The position numbers and the translations under genes are program-made. From Trichoplax adhaerens (taxonomy: Eukaryota; Placozoa; Uniplacotomia; Trichoplacea; Trichoplacidae): a stretch of DNA of 64,000 nucleotides. Below are positions 49,501 to 63,289 of this stretch, piece by piece (the first letter of the stretch is position 1; every line of letters starts with the position of its first letter). The stretch lies in assembly GCF_000150275.1 (NCBI RefSeq), contig NW_002060947.1, forward strand, positions 1,458,193 through 1,522,192. The letters are read 5' to 3'. The notes under the pieces are model-generated. The model was not told where the DNA came from. It worked only from the letters and a program-made list of their open reading frames with translations, and made no database searches.

Positions 49501-52500
49501 TAATAATATTATTACCACTGCAGTATATGTTGTATTGAAATAAGCGGAAAATTTTTTACTTTCTATATGAACTAATTTATAAAAAGGTACCTTTTGACGA
49601 TCAAGTTCTTCTAGTTCTTTTATTTTACCGCATAAAGGATCGCAATATTTAAATGTCAAGAGACTTCCAATGCGTAGGCGATTACCATGTTGTAATGATG
49701 TAGTGGAATAAATTTGTTGGCCATCAATGTATGTTTCAGCCGCACCTTCAGAAGCTGGTGTGACTGTAATGTAGCCTTCAATGCTAGCCATTATGCAATG
49801 TCTTGTTGCGACATCGGGGCCCAATATCCGATTATAGTCGCCGCTGCAATTAGGTGGTCGTTGGCCTGAGCCAAATTCTGTTGTAGTAGAACGCAGGATA
49901 ATAATTCTTGGTTTATAATTGACGTCTGTCCCATGTGGTGGAATTTCAAGTAAATAAGGCAAATCATCATCGTCGGAGTCATCATCTTGGCCAGCATTAT
50001 CGGATTCGTAATTACTATCATCTTCTTTAACAAGATGTTTTACATCACGTCGTTGCCGTAGCTGGAACATAATTGATTCTTCTGGATATCTCGAAGCGAC
50101 AGCTAGTGGACATTCATGATCGTCTAGAATACGTTGTTTCTTACCACCTAACGATTCGCCACCACTAGTATCACTATCAGATGTTCCAAGTAGATCGGGT
50201 GACAAAATAACCTAAAAAATTGAAAGCAAGATAGTTAAAGTCTTGCATCTATACTGCCAGTAATATAATACTTTATTTACAAACTAGCCGAAAAAAACAT
50301 TCCCGTTCTTTACATAAAAATCTTAATCAGAATAAATTCTTATCATAATACAGAATCTCATATTTTAGTGTACTATAACTACTTTTACAGGATTATACAG
50401 TAATTATGAAAAATACAATATGCGCATATACTGTACTAGTAATATAATACATATCCGGCACTAGCCCATGCGAAAAATGTGTTCTACTTTATATAAGTAT
50501 TTAATACTGCGGTTACAGAGCAAGTAGTATGTTATATCAATTATATAATTCTTAAATGGATTGTAAATACTCTAATTATTTATATAGATATTGCTTAAAA
50601 CTATAGCTGAAAAGGTAGTATAGATTTAATATCAATGACGATATCGACAACCGCCATTTTGACGTTACTGTACATTCATATAAATTAATCATGAATAATT
50701 GACGTGCTGAAAGATGATTTAAAGTTTACAATAGTTGATATTGATTACCAACAAAAAGATTATAGAGCTACGGTGATCTAAGACATATTTAATACTCTTG
50801 ATCCGTCGAAAATAATCACTAATTGACAGCAAGTATAACTTTAATTTACGTCCCAACCATCATTTCTGAATTTAATAGTTCATGTACAGTACTAAATTAG
50901 TAACTTAATAATTCAATTTCTTACTACACTATCTATTATTCACCTACAGAGCTTGATTGCTGCGATTAACAAATCAGATGTATGCATAGCATGATAAGGA
51001 ATAATATATAGTAATATCTATAAGGCGAATATATTCAAATGCAAATATATATAATGTAAAGTATGCGATGCTATATGAAGAAATTGGATTATGAGTAACA
51101 TAAGTTATGGCTAGTTATATACATCGCCGTATAATATACTGTAGGTATCATGATAATATTTCGGTAAAATTATTAAGTAACCGCATTATGCTGTTACTAC
51201 CCTCGAATTTTACTTTACCATAATATATGCTAATTTAATAAAACTTGGCAACTGTAATCTAGTATAGAAGCATTGAGAATAACGATGCTCACCAAAACAA
51301 TACAATATTCAAGAGGATCCTCTTTCTCAAGTCCATATTTTTCTAATGTTTCCAATAGAACATCTTCCGTAGTATGACTCATATTAAATAATAAAGTTTT
51401 ATAAGGAACTTCAGGAAATAAAGTATTAGCGTAAATTTTAAGTGTTCCTGTTCGTGGTGGACGACCATCTACTCCGCCATCTAATTTCGATTCGATTTTT
51501 TGTTGTCGACGTCGTCTCATAACTGCTTCTGGGTTGGATATGCTTCGTGTGAAACTCGTTTCAGGTACTTCACGATAGAGTTCTTTTGCTACGCCATTTT
51601 TATCGTTATGACCAGCAACTCGGCCATTACCATGAACACCATTCTGTTGCGGGACTTTAATATGACCATTGCCTGGTGGGCCCTGTTGAGCATTTTGTAG
51701 GGCTGGTGATGACTTAGCTTTATGATTCATAGCTTTCGTTTTATCCTTGCCTTTCGATTTTTTGTTCTTAGTTTTATTACGTTTACCTGAATTAGCATCG
51801 TTTGAGCCTTCATCAGGCTCATAATTATTTTTTAATAAAAATCTTCCTTCTCTATCGTCATAATTCCAATTTAATTGTACTACCAACGGATGCTCGTGGT
51901 CGGCTAATTTTCGCTCTTCTTTTGAAAAGAATGTTAACGAAAATCATCACTCAGCTTCATTATAACGATATCGATCATTTCTAATATTAGCTATTAAAAG
52001 TTAAATTTAGATTTCGATCGTAAACACAAAGAAAAACTTTTACTCGCACTCATACAAGATTAGCTGTTATAGTATGCGTATTCATATCACTAACTCAAAA
52101 TTTAATATAAGGGATCCAACAAAATGCGCTAAGAAATGCTAAAGATAATTGTCTAACTGACAATTTAAATTTTTGGAAGAATATAATTAGAATATCACTA
52201 TATTCATATTGAATATGAATATAGTTGATCTTTTCAAGATCTTTTACGTAGTTTCTTTACAATCATGTAAATTAATTTACTAGGAATGATAAACTGATAG
52301 TGGATAAATACTGAGAGGAAAATTAGATCTTCGGCGTAGATAATGCCAAAGATTTATTTATTTATATTTTCCGTTTGAAGGTCATCATGCTGGAAACATA
52401 AAATGAACTAAATACTCCTAATTGATATGTATTTAATGAGATAGAAAAGTCAAATAAACGGGAACTGAGGATATAACGTAATATGATGTAACGATTAGCA

Positions 52501-55500
52501 ATTTATAGTAGCCTGAAGACTGAAACAGCCGTGGAAAGGACTGAGTTGAAGATAGCGTAATTAACGTAATCGATTCATCTTTGGATGGTTTACGATAGCA
52601 AAAATTGAAGTTTACTGTACAATATATTATCTTCTACAACAGCCTAAAGTTATACTAGCTAAGGGTGGAATAAATTTTATACTTCAGTTGCAATATTTAC
52701 GCACATAAGATTGCAACATTAGCTTACCTCCGTTTGGATGCACCTCATATAATGAATAATTACTTCCGACCGATAGCATTCGCATATCGGGTCGAAATTT
52801 TTCAATTAAAGTTTCTTTAATATCAGCGCATTGATCTTTGCTAGAAACTCGAATACATTTAGTGGCAACTTTAGAACCAACTTCTTGAAAGAAAAATCGC
52901 ATTACGCCATGGAATTCTAAATCCTAAATAATTTTAAAATTGCATTAAGGATTCCATTAACATTTTTATATTATTAAATAGGTTTTAAATCTATTTTTCT
53001 ATTCTCTTATAGTTAAAGGTCAGGGGTTATATTTTTACTTTAAGGCTCTATAGTATAGTCAAAAATTGATATGAAGCTATACAAAATCTAGAACTACTAG
53101 AAAAAAAATGAGAGAATTGAATACCTACAAATTAAATTGCAATTATAAAATTTAAACAGAAAAACCTATGCGATACGAAATTAAGTCTCAATTACGTGAA
53201 ATTAATGATAGATGCGAAGTAATAGATTTAAAAGCTTAATTCTACTCGTAACTAGAATCAACTTCCATCAAATAAAAATTAAAGAATTACTATTCGAAAA
53301 GCGATCAAATGTATAATTTAAAATTCCTGTCAATAACTACTTTAACTATGTTGGGTTACTTTTATAGCAATAGCGTCAGTTTACGGCATAAACTAAGTTA
53401 TATAACATCTTCTATCTTTAGATTGATTAAAAAATCTTTAGTATCAATCTAAAATAGAAAAAAATTGAAAACTTTTTGTGTTAAAACGTATGACAACGAA
53501 GATATCCGCACAGTTGTGGTAATAACAGTATTTCCTGCAATCAAAGTTAAAACACCACTCATTGCAATTAAAGATCATCAGACTTATATTCAACATATAT
53601 CACATATTTTACATATTACTTTATAGGAATGATATTTTAAGCTTAATTCTACTTCAATATAATGCAATTAATCACTCTTAAGAATTGATTGCAATTTGGG
53701 GAACAAAATTTACCGCCAAAATTAAAGCAATGTGAATCTAGTTAAGAAAAATCTAAAGTTTCAGCTATGTTTATATTTTAGATACTTGTGTCTTGCAATA
53801 GAAATTTTTATCCTTACAACGATATTTGTTTACGACATATAAATATGGAACCAAGATTGCATTTGACTTGAGCTTAGCTTATGATATAAAGTGCTTCAGT
53901 AATTAGCAATAAAAAATTAAATGGCTCCTAGTCAATATATCTTATCGCATCGAGAGGCGGTAAAAAGGATCAACACTAATTCCATCATTATTAAATTAAT
54001 TATAACTATGAATAATTAATACCGCAGGAAATTCCTTTGTAAAATATTCTATAGTACAGTAGAAGTAGACATCTATTTTTAATAATGTATCGTTAACGTC
54101 TAACGACAAACAAATATAACTATAAAGAACAGTTTAACAGAGACATTTAAAGTAAGACAAGCTCTATCAATAGGATACGATGTGTCAACTATCGTGGAGC
54201 AAAAGTGTGTTCACTAACCAACCAACACTTACGATGTGGGTGCTAAATGTTGACTATAATCATTTTAAAATATTTATCAATTAAAATTTTAAGTTACTGT
54301 TATATTAACGTTGCAGATGCATCAATAATTATATTCCATCTACTAACATCCATTGCTAAGGGTCACCTTTCCTTAAAATGAAGAAAAAATTTACGTGATT
54401 TCGAATGAATAGAATTATTTTTAGCCATCCCAATTACTATGTCGAGTAAGAATCCAAATGGTTACTAGTTTAGGCTATAGAAAGTAATGGACGTGATAAA
54501 ATACATTCTTTCAGTAATCTGCCTTCGCTTAAATTGGATGGATACGTATTTAAATAATATCTCATTGTGAATTGGAATGAAATAGTTGCTTTTAAAATTG
54601 GCTATTAAAGGAATCATTACTGTAAGCATTCATTATATTTCATATTTTAAGAGCAAATTGGAAAGCACTACTGTAAATTTTAGAAGTTAACGTACGAAAT
54701 TTAGTGTTTAGCTTTTGCTATTCAAGATTCTATTCTGGTAAGATATACTAGAAAGGATGTAATATATAGTAATATAGCACACTTATCAATGATTTGTAGC
54801 TTTTAAATCAGGTTTCTATAGATTTTGAGATAATATGTACTGTTATACTAGATATAAATCATTTACAGTGAAGGAAAAGTAAACTTGTACCAGTTAAAGT
54901 TAGCTCTGTCATTGAATATATCTAAAAATAGTTAATAAATCGACAAAGATAGTTTTTACCATCGATGATTACGAAGTAAAATGAGTTAAAGCCTTTATGA
55001 AGCTAAAGAACAGCGAAATGGATACGCTATAGTCCGCTATGACTACGCGCAGCGATCATTACTGCTTAAAACTTGCTGTCGATTTGAACAAGTCTTCAGC
55101 AATAGGATAGATTGCTAATGAAAAACAGATGTCATATGATTACAGTCTATTTCTATCAATAAAACTGAGGAAAAGAAATTAAACATCTCCGAAGGAAATC
55201 AAAGGGCAAGAAATTTAGCTCACGTAATCGGATACGCATACGTATGCAATGACGGTCTATATTATTATTAAATATCTATTGCGATCTACCGGTTAAAACA
55301 TGCTCTCGATTAAAATGAGTCCAAAAGTAATAGGATAGATCGACGAAAAATTGCTTTTATGCAATTACGGTCTATTTCCATCGATAACAACAGGCAAGAA
55401 AGAGATAAAACACCTCTGAACGAAGCCAAACAAAAAGAAAATGGACTCGAATAGTTGGATATGCATCATATAATGACGTTCCGTATTATTCTCGAACATG

Positions 55501-58500
55501 TGTAGTAATCAGACACTAATTTTTCACTTAAATGAGTCTAAAATTGGTAGTTAAATCGATGAAGGAAGGTAACTTGCAATAGAAATACAATCTACTTCCA
55601 CCGATAATTTAATAACTGCCGAAAGAAGATTAAGTAACGATGAAGGAAGGCACGCATAAGAAAGAGGGACCTACTAGCCGGCTATACTCGCATGTACGTT
55701 ATTAGATCATACTAGAGATTAACTATTTAACTTTATTAAATAGCTACATTTTGAATCAAATCTGAATCCTTCTCAATCTGTAATACTAGATATTAAACTA
55801 CATTTTCATAACTCATTATAGAGCCATAATTCCAATCAGATCTGTAAATAGTCAAACCAAGATTGAAACTAAGAATAAAAAACTTTGAACCATCGGCAAA
55901 GTTTCGATTGTAGCAGTATAGACAAGTCAACGATTAATCCAGAAAATGCTCTTGAAATTGCTATCAAAGTGATATTTTCTGTCGTAAAACAAGCTCGTGG
56001 ATTAATATTTCTAAAAACTTTATAGTTGTTAAGTATATAAAAGCTTTGAATAATCGGTAAAGTTTAAACTATAAGAGTACGGACAAGTCAATGATAAATC
56101 TACCCAGAAAATGCTCTTGAATTGTTATCAAGGTGACATTTTCCATCACAAAACAAACCTGTGAATCAATATTTTCTAAACTTTTACATGTTAAATCACA
56201 GAAATGTATAGCATGTACCATATCTCTGAATGTAAATTGGATTGGGGCCAAGTCGACAAATTTTCCTTTATGGTAATTGAAAATAACTGAACACGAGCTG
56301 AGTAGACTAGAAGTCATTAATTGCATGCTATTTCTAGTTGCCATTTATTCCTTGAGTAATTGATTATAATCATCACTATCGACTAAGTACCAGCACGCGT
56401 ATATCATAAAGTCCAACTGTCATTATCATCGTCTATGTATCAAAATTAAAATAAAGTTTTATCCTATCACACAAAATGAGGATTATTAGCAAGATAATCT
56501 TTGTGTAGCTTAGTCGATGATCTGCAAGAGTGATCAATGAAAATGTCATTTTGGTACAATAAGTATAGAAACGCAATATAACTGTTAAAAACTTGTAGGC
56601 CATCATATCTTGACAGCGTTTAAATTAAAGGAGATTACTTGGAATATATTTGTTTCAATAATTTTAAAGTTTGGGGAATTGAAATGGAAAAGGGTGTTGA
56701 AAATATTGAAAAATACCAAAGCTATATTACACCCTGGGCAAATAATCTGGAATTGAGAATGTCATATTACCGACTTGTGACTGTACGGAAATAGAGATCA
56801 AGATACAGTACAGAGTACCAGAAATGATTTATTAATAATTCACATTTTCCTCTATTAGCTATAAAATTGGATTTAATTTTGACAAGTTTATGGACGAATA
56901 GAAATTGTATGTGAATTTCAATATAACGAAATAAATAACCGCTCAACATGGGAAAGTTGTTCATACATTAAGCAAGATATCTCTCGAACAGGTTAAATTT
57001 TCACCGCTTTGAAAGGGATCATAATTTACTGGAGAATCATCGTTGAAGCAATCGTGGACTATGGAAAACTTGCGGCTATTAGGAATAGTCATAGCTGTGT
57101 TTTACTCATTTCGAATACATGTGTTAACATTATAAATGTAGCGATTGGAATAGTAGTCATAGCTGAAGTTAGCTAAAGCGCGTGGATCAAGAGTCCATTT
57201 ACAATGGATAACTAAAACGCCCTTTCTAACGTTGCCATAGTTAAGACGCGACTATAATTTATCTTACTTTGATGATGGAAGATTATTTTGAAATTACTCC
57301 TAAACTAGACATAAAGAAGTTAATGCGTAAAACTAAATAAAGGAGTTTTATTCTATAGCATTCTTGTGATCGGTGCAAAGACATTTATCCTCAGTAAATG
57401 TAAATCCGGTAACCTTCAATGTCTACTTTAGCGTTTATTCTTTAAATAAATTACAACTTTTGGCTGTTACGGCTAAAAACATCCGACAATCTTCTAACGC
57501 CCAAACAAGTGAAAACTATATTCGTCAGTGATAATGGCACCATTGATGAAAACTATGTCGATTATTAGAATTTCAACGTGATATTGAGCCAAGAATATCA
57601 ATTTTCGTTTTTAAATACAGTAGCATATTTTTAGCGTAATTCTATCAAGACTCATTCATCAGTTTTAACGGTTGAGTCGGTACATGCCTTTCATCAATTT
57701 GGATGAGACCAGAGAATAAACACTCTATGCAAAAGTTTTGATAGTAAACCGGTACTCTTTCTAAAATATTGAGTAACCCTAATGGTTATGAGTTTGTCAA
57801 TATCAAGAAATAAATTTCAAATCGAATCTTGAATCCATTGCAATTATTTTTTCCTCTTGCAGGGTAATCAATTATAAGGATTATCATTCTTATTGCCCGA
57901 GCGAAGTGCTATACGAGTAGTTACAACGACGGCCGCTATTTGCATTCGAAGAATGTTATGTTGACAATGCTCCATTCTAGTAGTATATGAGCTTGAAATT
58001 GTTCTAGTGGATGATTGAATGTCTGATGTGCGTCGAGTAAAATGGAAAACGATGAACATATTCTATCCTCTCATTGAGAACTACGTTACTCCTAACTTTG
58101 ATCGATAGGCAAGTAGTGTAAACGATTAAAATGTAGCCGTCTTGGTATATTAATTATTTAAATTAATTCTTAATGTTCGTCGTAGCCATTACGCCACCTA
58201 CGGTCCTTACTCTGTCTCGTATAACATGACTAAAGTAAAGATGTAATAATGATTGAAAAGCTATCATTAAATAGAAGTAAAAGATGTGGAAAAATGAATC
58301 GGTTTCCGATAGAAAAGATTACTTATTCACTATTACTTGATAAAGTAAGAAAAGAAAAAAAAGAGAGAAATGGAAATAGCCTACATAGCCACAAAGTTAA
58401 CAAAAATAGTAAATAAAGAAAGTTTTACTCATGTTGAACGATGATGAATAAGTAAAATACTACTGAAGGGAGATGTCGAGAATCGACACGGATGTATATA

Positions 58501-58622
58501 CATATTTTTTTTACCTGTGATGGTTGAGAAATTTCGAATAGATCTAGTCGACTGCTATTCCATTGCTCGATAATCTTGGCCAATCTTTGATGTTCTTCGG
58601 CCTTGGCTCGTTTATCGCTCAT
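43572..58622 (-). CDS. AFDN: Afadin: Ras-association, FHA, DIL and PDZ adherens-junction scaffold
   Basis: Links nectins, Rap1, alpha-catenin and actin at junctions. Sixteen in-phase exons: 58515-58622, 52728-52923, 51293-51918, 49591-50211, 48828-49118, 48328-48559, 48015-48232, 47374-47896, 46724-46810, 46580-46635, 46399-46470, 46260-46325, 46097-46170, 45873-45973, 45610-45733 and 43572-45540; about 1787 codons including the gap (human about 1824). Domains: N-terminal helix (SRLDLFEISQP), RA1 (DLEFHGVMRFFFQEVGSK, PLVVQLNWN), a basic linker with ETSFTRSISNPEAVMRRRRQ, RA2 (YGLEKEDPLEYCIVL), FHA (VTPASEGAAETYIDGQQIYS), DIL/cargo-binding (MALWMANASELLHFL, LEPKSRLC, ILPEDGYTCEMI) and PDZ (GGASLGLSIVAAR, DGRLQAGDQILTVDGRSLIG). 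A long Pro-rich, low-complexity tail follows. The C-terminus MTFAARRAMFS resembles the S-F-A-E-R-x-x-L-F-S motif of vertebrate afadin tails. The donor at 46579 (GTTGAT) is weak. 671 N interrupt the last exon. Confidence 0.96.
44012..44682. other. Assembly gap (671 N) within the afadin last exon
   Basis: All N. Flanks translate in the same minus-strand frame as Pro/Ser/Gln-rich tail (PASPTPSQRKQS before, RIKSQPQQPVPPTRR after), so the missing DNA is probably repetitive proline-rich coding sequence. Open frames called through the N are artefacts. Confidence 0.98.
54860..55700. repeat. Diverged tandem array, unit about 228 bp, in afadin intron 1
   Basis: AATAGGATAGAT recurs at about 55101 and 55330. 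'ATTACaGTCTATTTCtATC' at about 55139 matches 'ATTACGGTCTATTTCCATC' at about 55365. Further flanking units near 54930 and 55550 share 'aaATCGA.gAAgg' and 'AAaATGAGTc.AAA' blocks. About 3-4 diverged copies. Confidence 0.7.
55885..56200. repeat. Tandem duplication, about 160-bp unit, in afadin intron 1
   Basis: 'CTTTGAAccATCGGcAAAGTTT' at about 55881 and 'CTTTGAATAATCGGTAAAGT' at about 56043. Both copies run on through 'GACAAGTCAAcGAT', 'CCAGAAAATGCTCTTGAA' and 'aTCAATATTtTCTAAA' type blocks, with scattered substitutions. Confidence 0.85.
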
Positions 58623-59934
58623 GATTGGAATTTAAAGATATTGATGTTCAAGCAGATGCTACCGTAACGGGAAAGGAATGGAAAAGTCAATTAGCTAATA
58701 ACAAGATGACGAAGGAAAGAGTAATGCATACATAGATTATAACTAGCGATGATGATGTTATGCTTTCATTGCATAGCTATAACTTGAAATTTTTATCTTG
58801 CATTAAGTAATATTATATGATGACGGAATAAGTTGGATAGTATTTACTACAAGGTTCAATGGAAAGAAAACTGACAATATACTTTCTATACAGTCTAGTG
58901 ACAAAACATTGCAGCTGAGCTTTAATTATACTGTCTCTTTATCGAACAATAGTAGGCTAAATGTAGTTGTTCATATGTGATGATCCAAGATGGCTACGAC
59001 TATCCAAAGATGATCACGTTGACAAGAGTAGAGAAGAAAAAGAAATAGGCTTGCAAATTTTCGACTACAGAATTCATTTTACTGATTGATTTTCCATCTT
59101 CCTTTTTAACTTACATTCATATAGATATAATTTCTTTTTTTGCCCTTATTAAGAATAGTACAACGGATGATCAACACAAGGTTGAAATAATGTTGGAAAT
59201 AATCCAATGGATGACAATTTCAAGTCGTCGAACCAATGGCTTTGTAATCTTATAATAGTCAACAGCAATCCAAGGTAAGGGAGGAAAAAAAAGATTGATT
59301 CTCCTTTTCAACTTGTACGCACTTCTTGATCAACTCTGTTACAATTGTCTAATGATTGTCTTCAATTTGGTAGTATAGACTATAGATTCTACTCTTGACT
59401 ATTCATCGTTCAATCAATAGTTAAGCTTTTATTGATGAGAATCAATTTGAGTCCATGATCAAGTGCATACTACCTCAACTAATACTTGGGAGGGTGGGGA
59501 GGACTGGATGTTTTTCTGATGGTTTATTTTTCCCTTATGATGGAAAATCAAGAATAGTATGCAAAAAGCAATATTTTATTAGTCTAATTCGTAATAATAT
59601 CCAACCGTTAGGGACCGTTAACTAGGATGAGACCGTTATTGGTCAACAACGCCTTGAAAAAGATCACGTGATGGAAGAGACCAATTGGATTGGTTGGAAT
59701 GGCACGAGGGGAGCATGGTGGATGGATGCAGAGGGGTTAGTATGCAAGGCAAGCTTACCACGCTGGTTGTCATAGTAATGTAGGGGAAGGGTAGTCATGA
59801 TGGATCAGCATGAGTCAAGGCGACGATGACATGTTGACTCATGGTGGTTGTCATGTTATTGTTCTCCACAGGGTAAACAATAGAAGATGGTGGCCAACGG
59901 GGGGGGGGGTAGTCATCACGCTCCTACTTCTCAC

Positions 59935-60170
59935 TACAGTATATAGTACTGTAGGCAAGTGTCATCGTCCACACCCAGGGTGTACTGTACAGTACAGTAC
60001 GCAGCCGTGGCTCTGGGGCCTCGGGCCACAGTACAGTACAGTACTACTGGACTGTATGTACTGTACAGTGTACAGTAGAGCGCAGGAGCGTCTAGACTAC
60101 ACCAGTCTGTACCATCAAAGTACCGTAGTGGAGTCATTCATGGAGAGGGTAAATAGAGTACTGTACTGTA
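59935..60170. repeat. GTAC palindromic tract upstream of afadin
   Basis: Contains GTACTGTACAGTACAGTACG near 59982, CAGTACAGTACAGTACTACTG near 60030, ATGTACTGTACAGTGTACAG near 60056 and AGTACTGTACTGTAG near 60157. These separate a GC-richer spacer. They explain the overlapping open frames on both strands here. Confidence 0.85.
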
Positions 60171-63100
60171 GTGTAGGTGTACAACAGCGGACACGCTACC
60201 TGCTCGGAATCAAAACGAATGTCGCCAATGAAACGATGATTGATATCCATTGTAGTGACATTATTTTTGAGTGAAATTCCTACTCCATGGCAGTATTCCG
60301 GGTTACGTGATGGTGACATCCTTTTTGCTCGTGAATGCTATACAATCATGCTCAAAAGTCATCATTCGTAATGAATTAGACGCAGCAAGAGAGAGATTTA
60401 TTTTGTTTTATTTTCACTTTTTTTGAACGATTTTTCAAATAAATCATCTTCTAGAAGAAGAAATGATACACTAATACAAGTATTTTTTTCCTTTAGGCCA
60501 GTATACACTGCTGTAATACTCTTACTATACATCCAACAGTCCCGCGTTGTCACAGTCGCCGATCCAAGCAAAACCCATGTCACTACCCTATGGCTACAGT
60601 ACAAAGTCATGGCTGCCTCGCAACGTACGCCAGCGCAACCCTTTATTGACTCTGGTGACTCATGTCGGTCTTGCAGCAAAGGAAATGGGATGGTCGCGTC
60701 CTTTTTCACAATTTGTCTAACTTATTAGGCGTTAATGACGAAAACGCTATACAAATGTTCTTTTATACACAAGAATTATTCATCGCCGGAATCAACAATG
60801 CATTCCTATCTGTCAATTTGCCATGAAAACTGCAGTGGAGATTACGCTATGGATAATCTTTTTCATGGTTGATATCGAGCACACCGCACAAGCTCCGAGA
60901 GAGTCGTCGAAAAGTATCGACAATTGAATGCGACAGATCCGTCCATGATGAAAAATAGCTTTGACATTTTACTATCTAGCTCTCGCTAGTGGGATAGAAA
61001 TCATAACGACTGAAGAAGATGGAAGATATAAAATTCCGATAGTAGAGATTACGTATACCGGTAAAGAATTGAAAAACATTAATGTCAATGGATGAGGTAT
61101 CCAATCCAGCAGGCCTGTCAAGTCCTGATACACTATTAACTGATGAGGGCATGGTCATAATCAGATATAAATGTCCTGATCGGTTAGCATAGACTATAAT
61201 GAATAGGGGACATCTTCGTCGTTTTTCCTTCAAATCGATTTATAAGAGTAGATCAGAAATAATGACAGTAATTGACCTTCAAAACATAGACTGGATTGTG
61301 TCTATACATGACTACGCTAAATACGCGTACAAATGACATGTGAAACAGGCCAATGACTCATAATGGATTAATAATTGTAAAAATAGTATCTTGTCTACTA
61401 TACATGACAATCGTATGAGCATGGTAAACATTTCATTAAAGTTAAATTAAAATCATTATTATCACGCTATCTATCACAATCTACTATTCCCGTTTAGAAA
61501 TGATAGTACAGTATAATAGAACTATCATGAGCATAGAAAAAGTCTGTGGATTATATCGAAAGGATACTTTGTGTAGAGTGAAAGTTATTTTATATAGAGC
61601 TAAATTATTTGCAGATGATAATTGTTCATCCAGTACAACGGCAACATCAATCGATACATAGGAACCACTGCCAAAACTATTCATAAACATTTTATTAAAT
61701 AGAAAGAAAAGTTTATCCATAAAATACAATGCTATGAATAAAATACAGTACACAGCATCCGTATTGATTCTATTTCTTAAAATGACTCATCCTAAAGAAT
61801 CGACGAGGTACCTTTCCATTACAACATACCAATCTTAGTGTTTAGCCAATTATACCAAAAACAGCAGTATAAGTATACTCAATTGGTACATAGGAAATGG
61901 TAGGTTAGCTACTCATCAAATTTATCTTATGCCTAATAGGAAATAACTTTAGATTGTTAAGGAGAATTAATCATATCATCTTGAACCGATGAATTCACAT
62001 TCAATCGCAAGAGCTACAGCATTATCTTGTTTCTAGTAGAATATTAATATCATCCAAATTAAAATTTTCCTTCATAAATGCAAAATCAATTAAAGCCTAC
62101 AATTACCATATGCAAGATACCAGAAATAGTATTACTCACTTTATTTCAATACAATAACCTAATAATAACAATCTATTCTTCATTAATGCAACATGATAAT
62201 TCTATTAATATCCTTTCAATGTCTACCATATGTTGGCGAGGTGTAACTAAAGCGATTAATACATTTCAATACTTTACTATTCAATGGTAGAGTTGAAGAG
62301 TAGAACTTCAAAGATACCCTTATTTGCAATAGATCAGTATTATAATAGAAATAGAATAGTTCCATTATAATTCGACTACAACAGTTGGAAAATGTATAAT
62401 TACGTACAAGGTAAGTATTGGACTTGCCGGCATTAAAAGGCACTACAACTTTTATTTAAAGAAATTAGCCATGGATAATGCATGACAACTATAGAATATT
62501 TAAATTGTTTAAATTGGCTATTTACAACTATGATATCATAAGATAATAATAACGTACCGGTGTAATAGGCCAAAGTATATCCCCAAGCCCAGACTATCCC
62601 CGGGTTTAATCTAGAAGTACATGTATCAAGCAATAATAAAGTTTGAGGGAAATTCTTTACATACCATAAAAAATTTTATTAAAGGTTAGAAATTATGGAT
62701 ATTGTTTGATTCCTAAGCGAAGAAGAAGCTTCAAACTAAATCAGAAACATTTTGCAGGGATAGCGCAGCAAATAAATATACAATTTATATCGTTAGTTAC
62801 AAGGGCATATTATAGTTTAAAACAAAGTCATGTTTGATTACCAGATTGATATCCTGTTATCTGTAAAAATTGGCCATAAATCATAGCTTCATATCTTTTT
62901 TTGAGAGACAATAGTTCAAATTTTAAATTGAAAATACTAATTAATATTGACAAAAAATTTTTACCACTTAATAAGGAGAGACTAAGTTACTCGTGTTTAT
63001 TAAAGAAATTTACACTGCATCAATTTTGTCCATATTATAGTCTAAGCAAGAAATATTATCACAATGTGAGATTATAAACTTAAATACAGAACGCCTATTT

Positions 63101-63289
63101 TTTTAGCGATCAATAACAGCACTTTGAAGGCACAAGACAAATTGAGATTGCTACTGCAAATGTGATTTAAGGCCTGTAGCATATATTTTACACAAAACAT
63201 GCTGTTTTAAGTAAACAAAGGAATCCCACCCTTCCTAGGAATGAATATTACCAAATTTTTATTTATAGCGCCATTGGCAAGTATTGACA

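Larger units (their letters stand above)
52924..58514 (-). other. Afadin intron 1 (5.6 kb), with no recognised gene inside
   Basis: By far the largest intron in the window; most others are 50-400 bp. It separates the N-terminal helix exon from RA1. It carries two tandem arrays (listed separately) and AT-rich filler. No exon chain or RNA gene was recognised on either strand. First introns of this size often hold enhancers; that is inference. Confidence 0.75.

Noticed and set aside
59810-60274. 154-codon forward open frame
   Set aside because: Most of it crosses another GTAC tract and a poly-G run. The apparent protein changes character at each repeat and has no recognisable domain.
60398-60728. 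About 100-codon frames open on both strands of the same segment
   Set aside because: Mutually antisense, no recognisable motif, and located in the GC-richer island where long chance frames are frequent.
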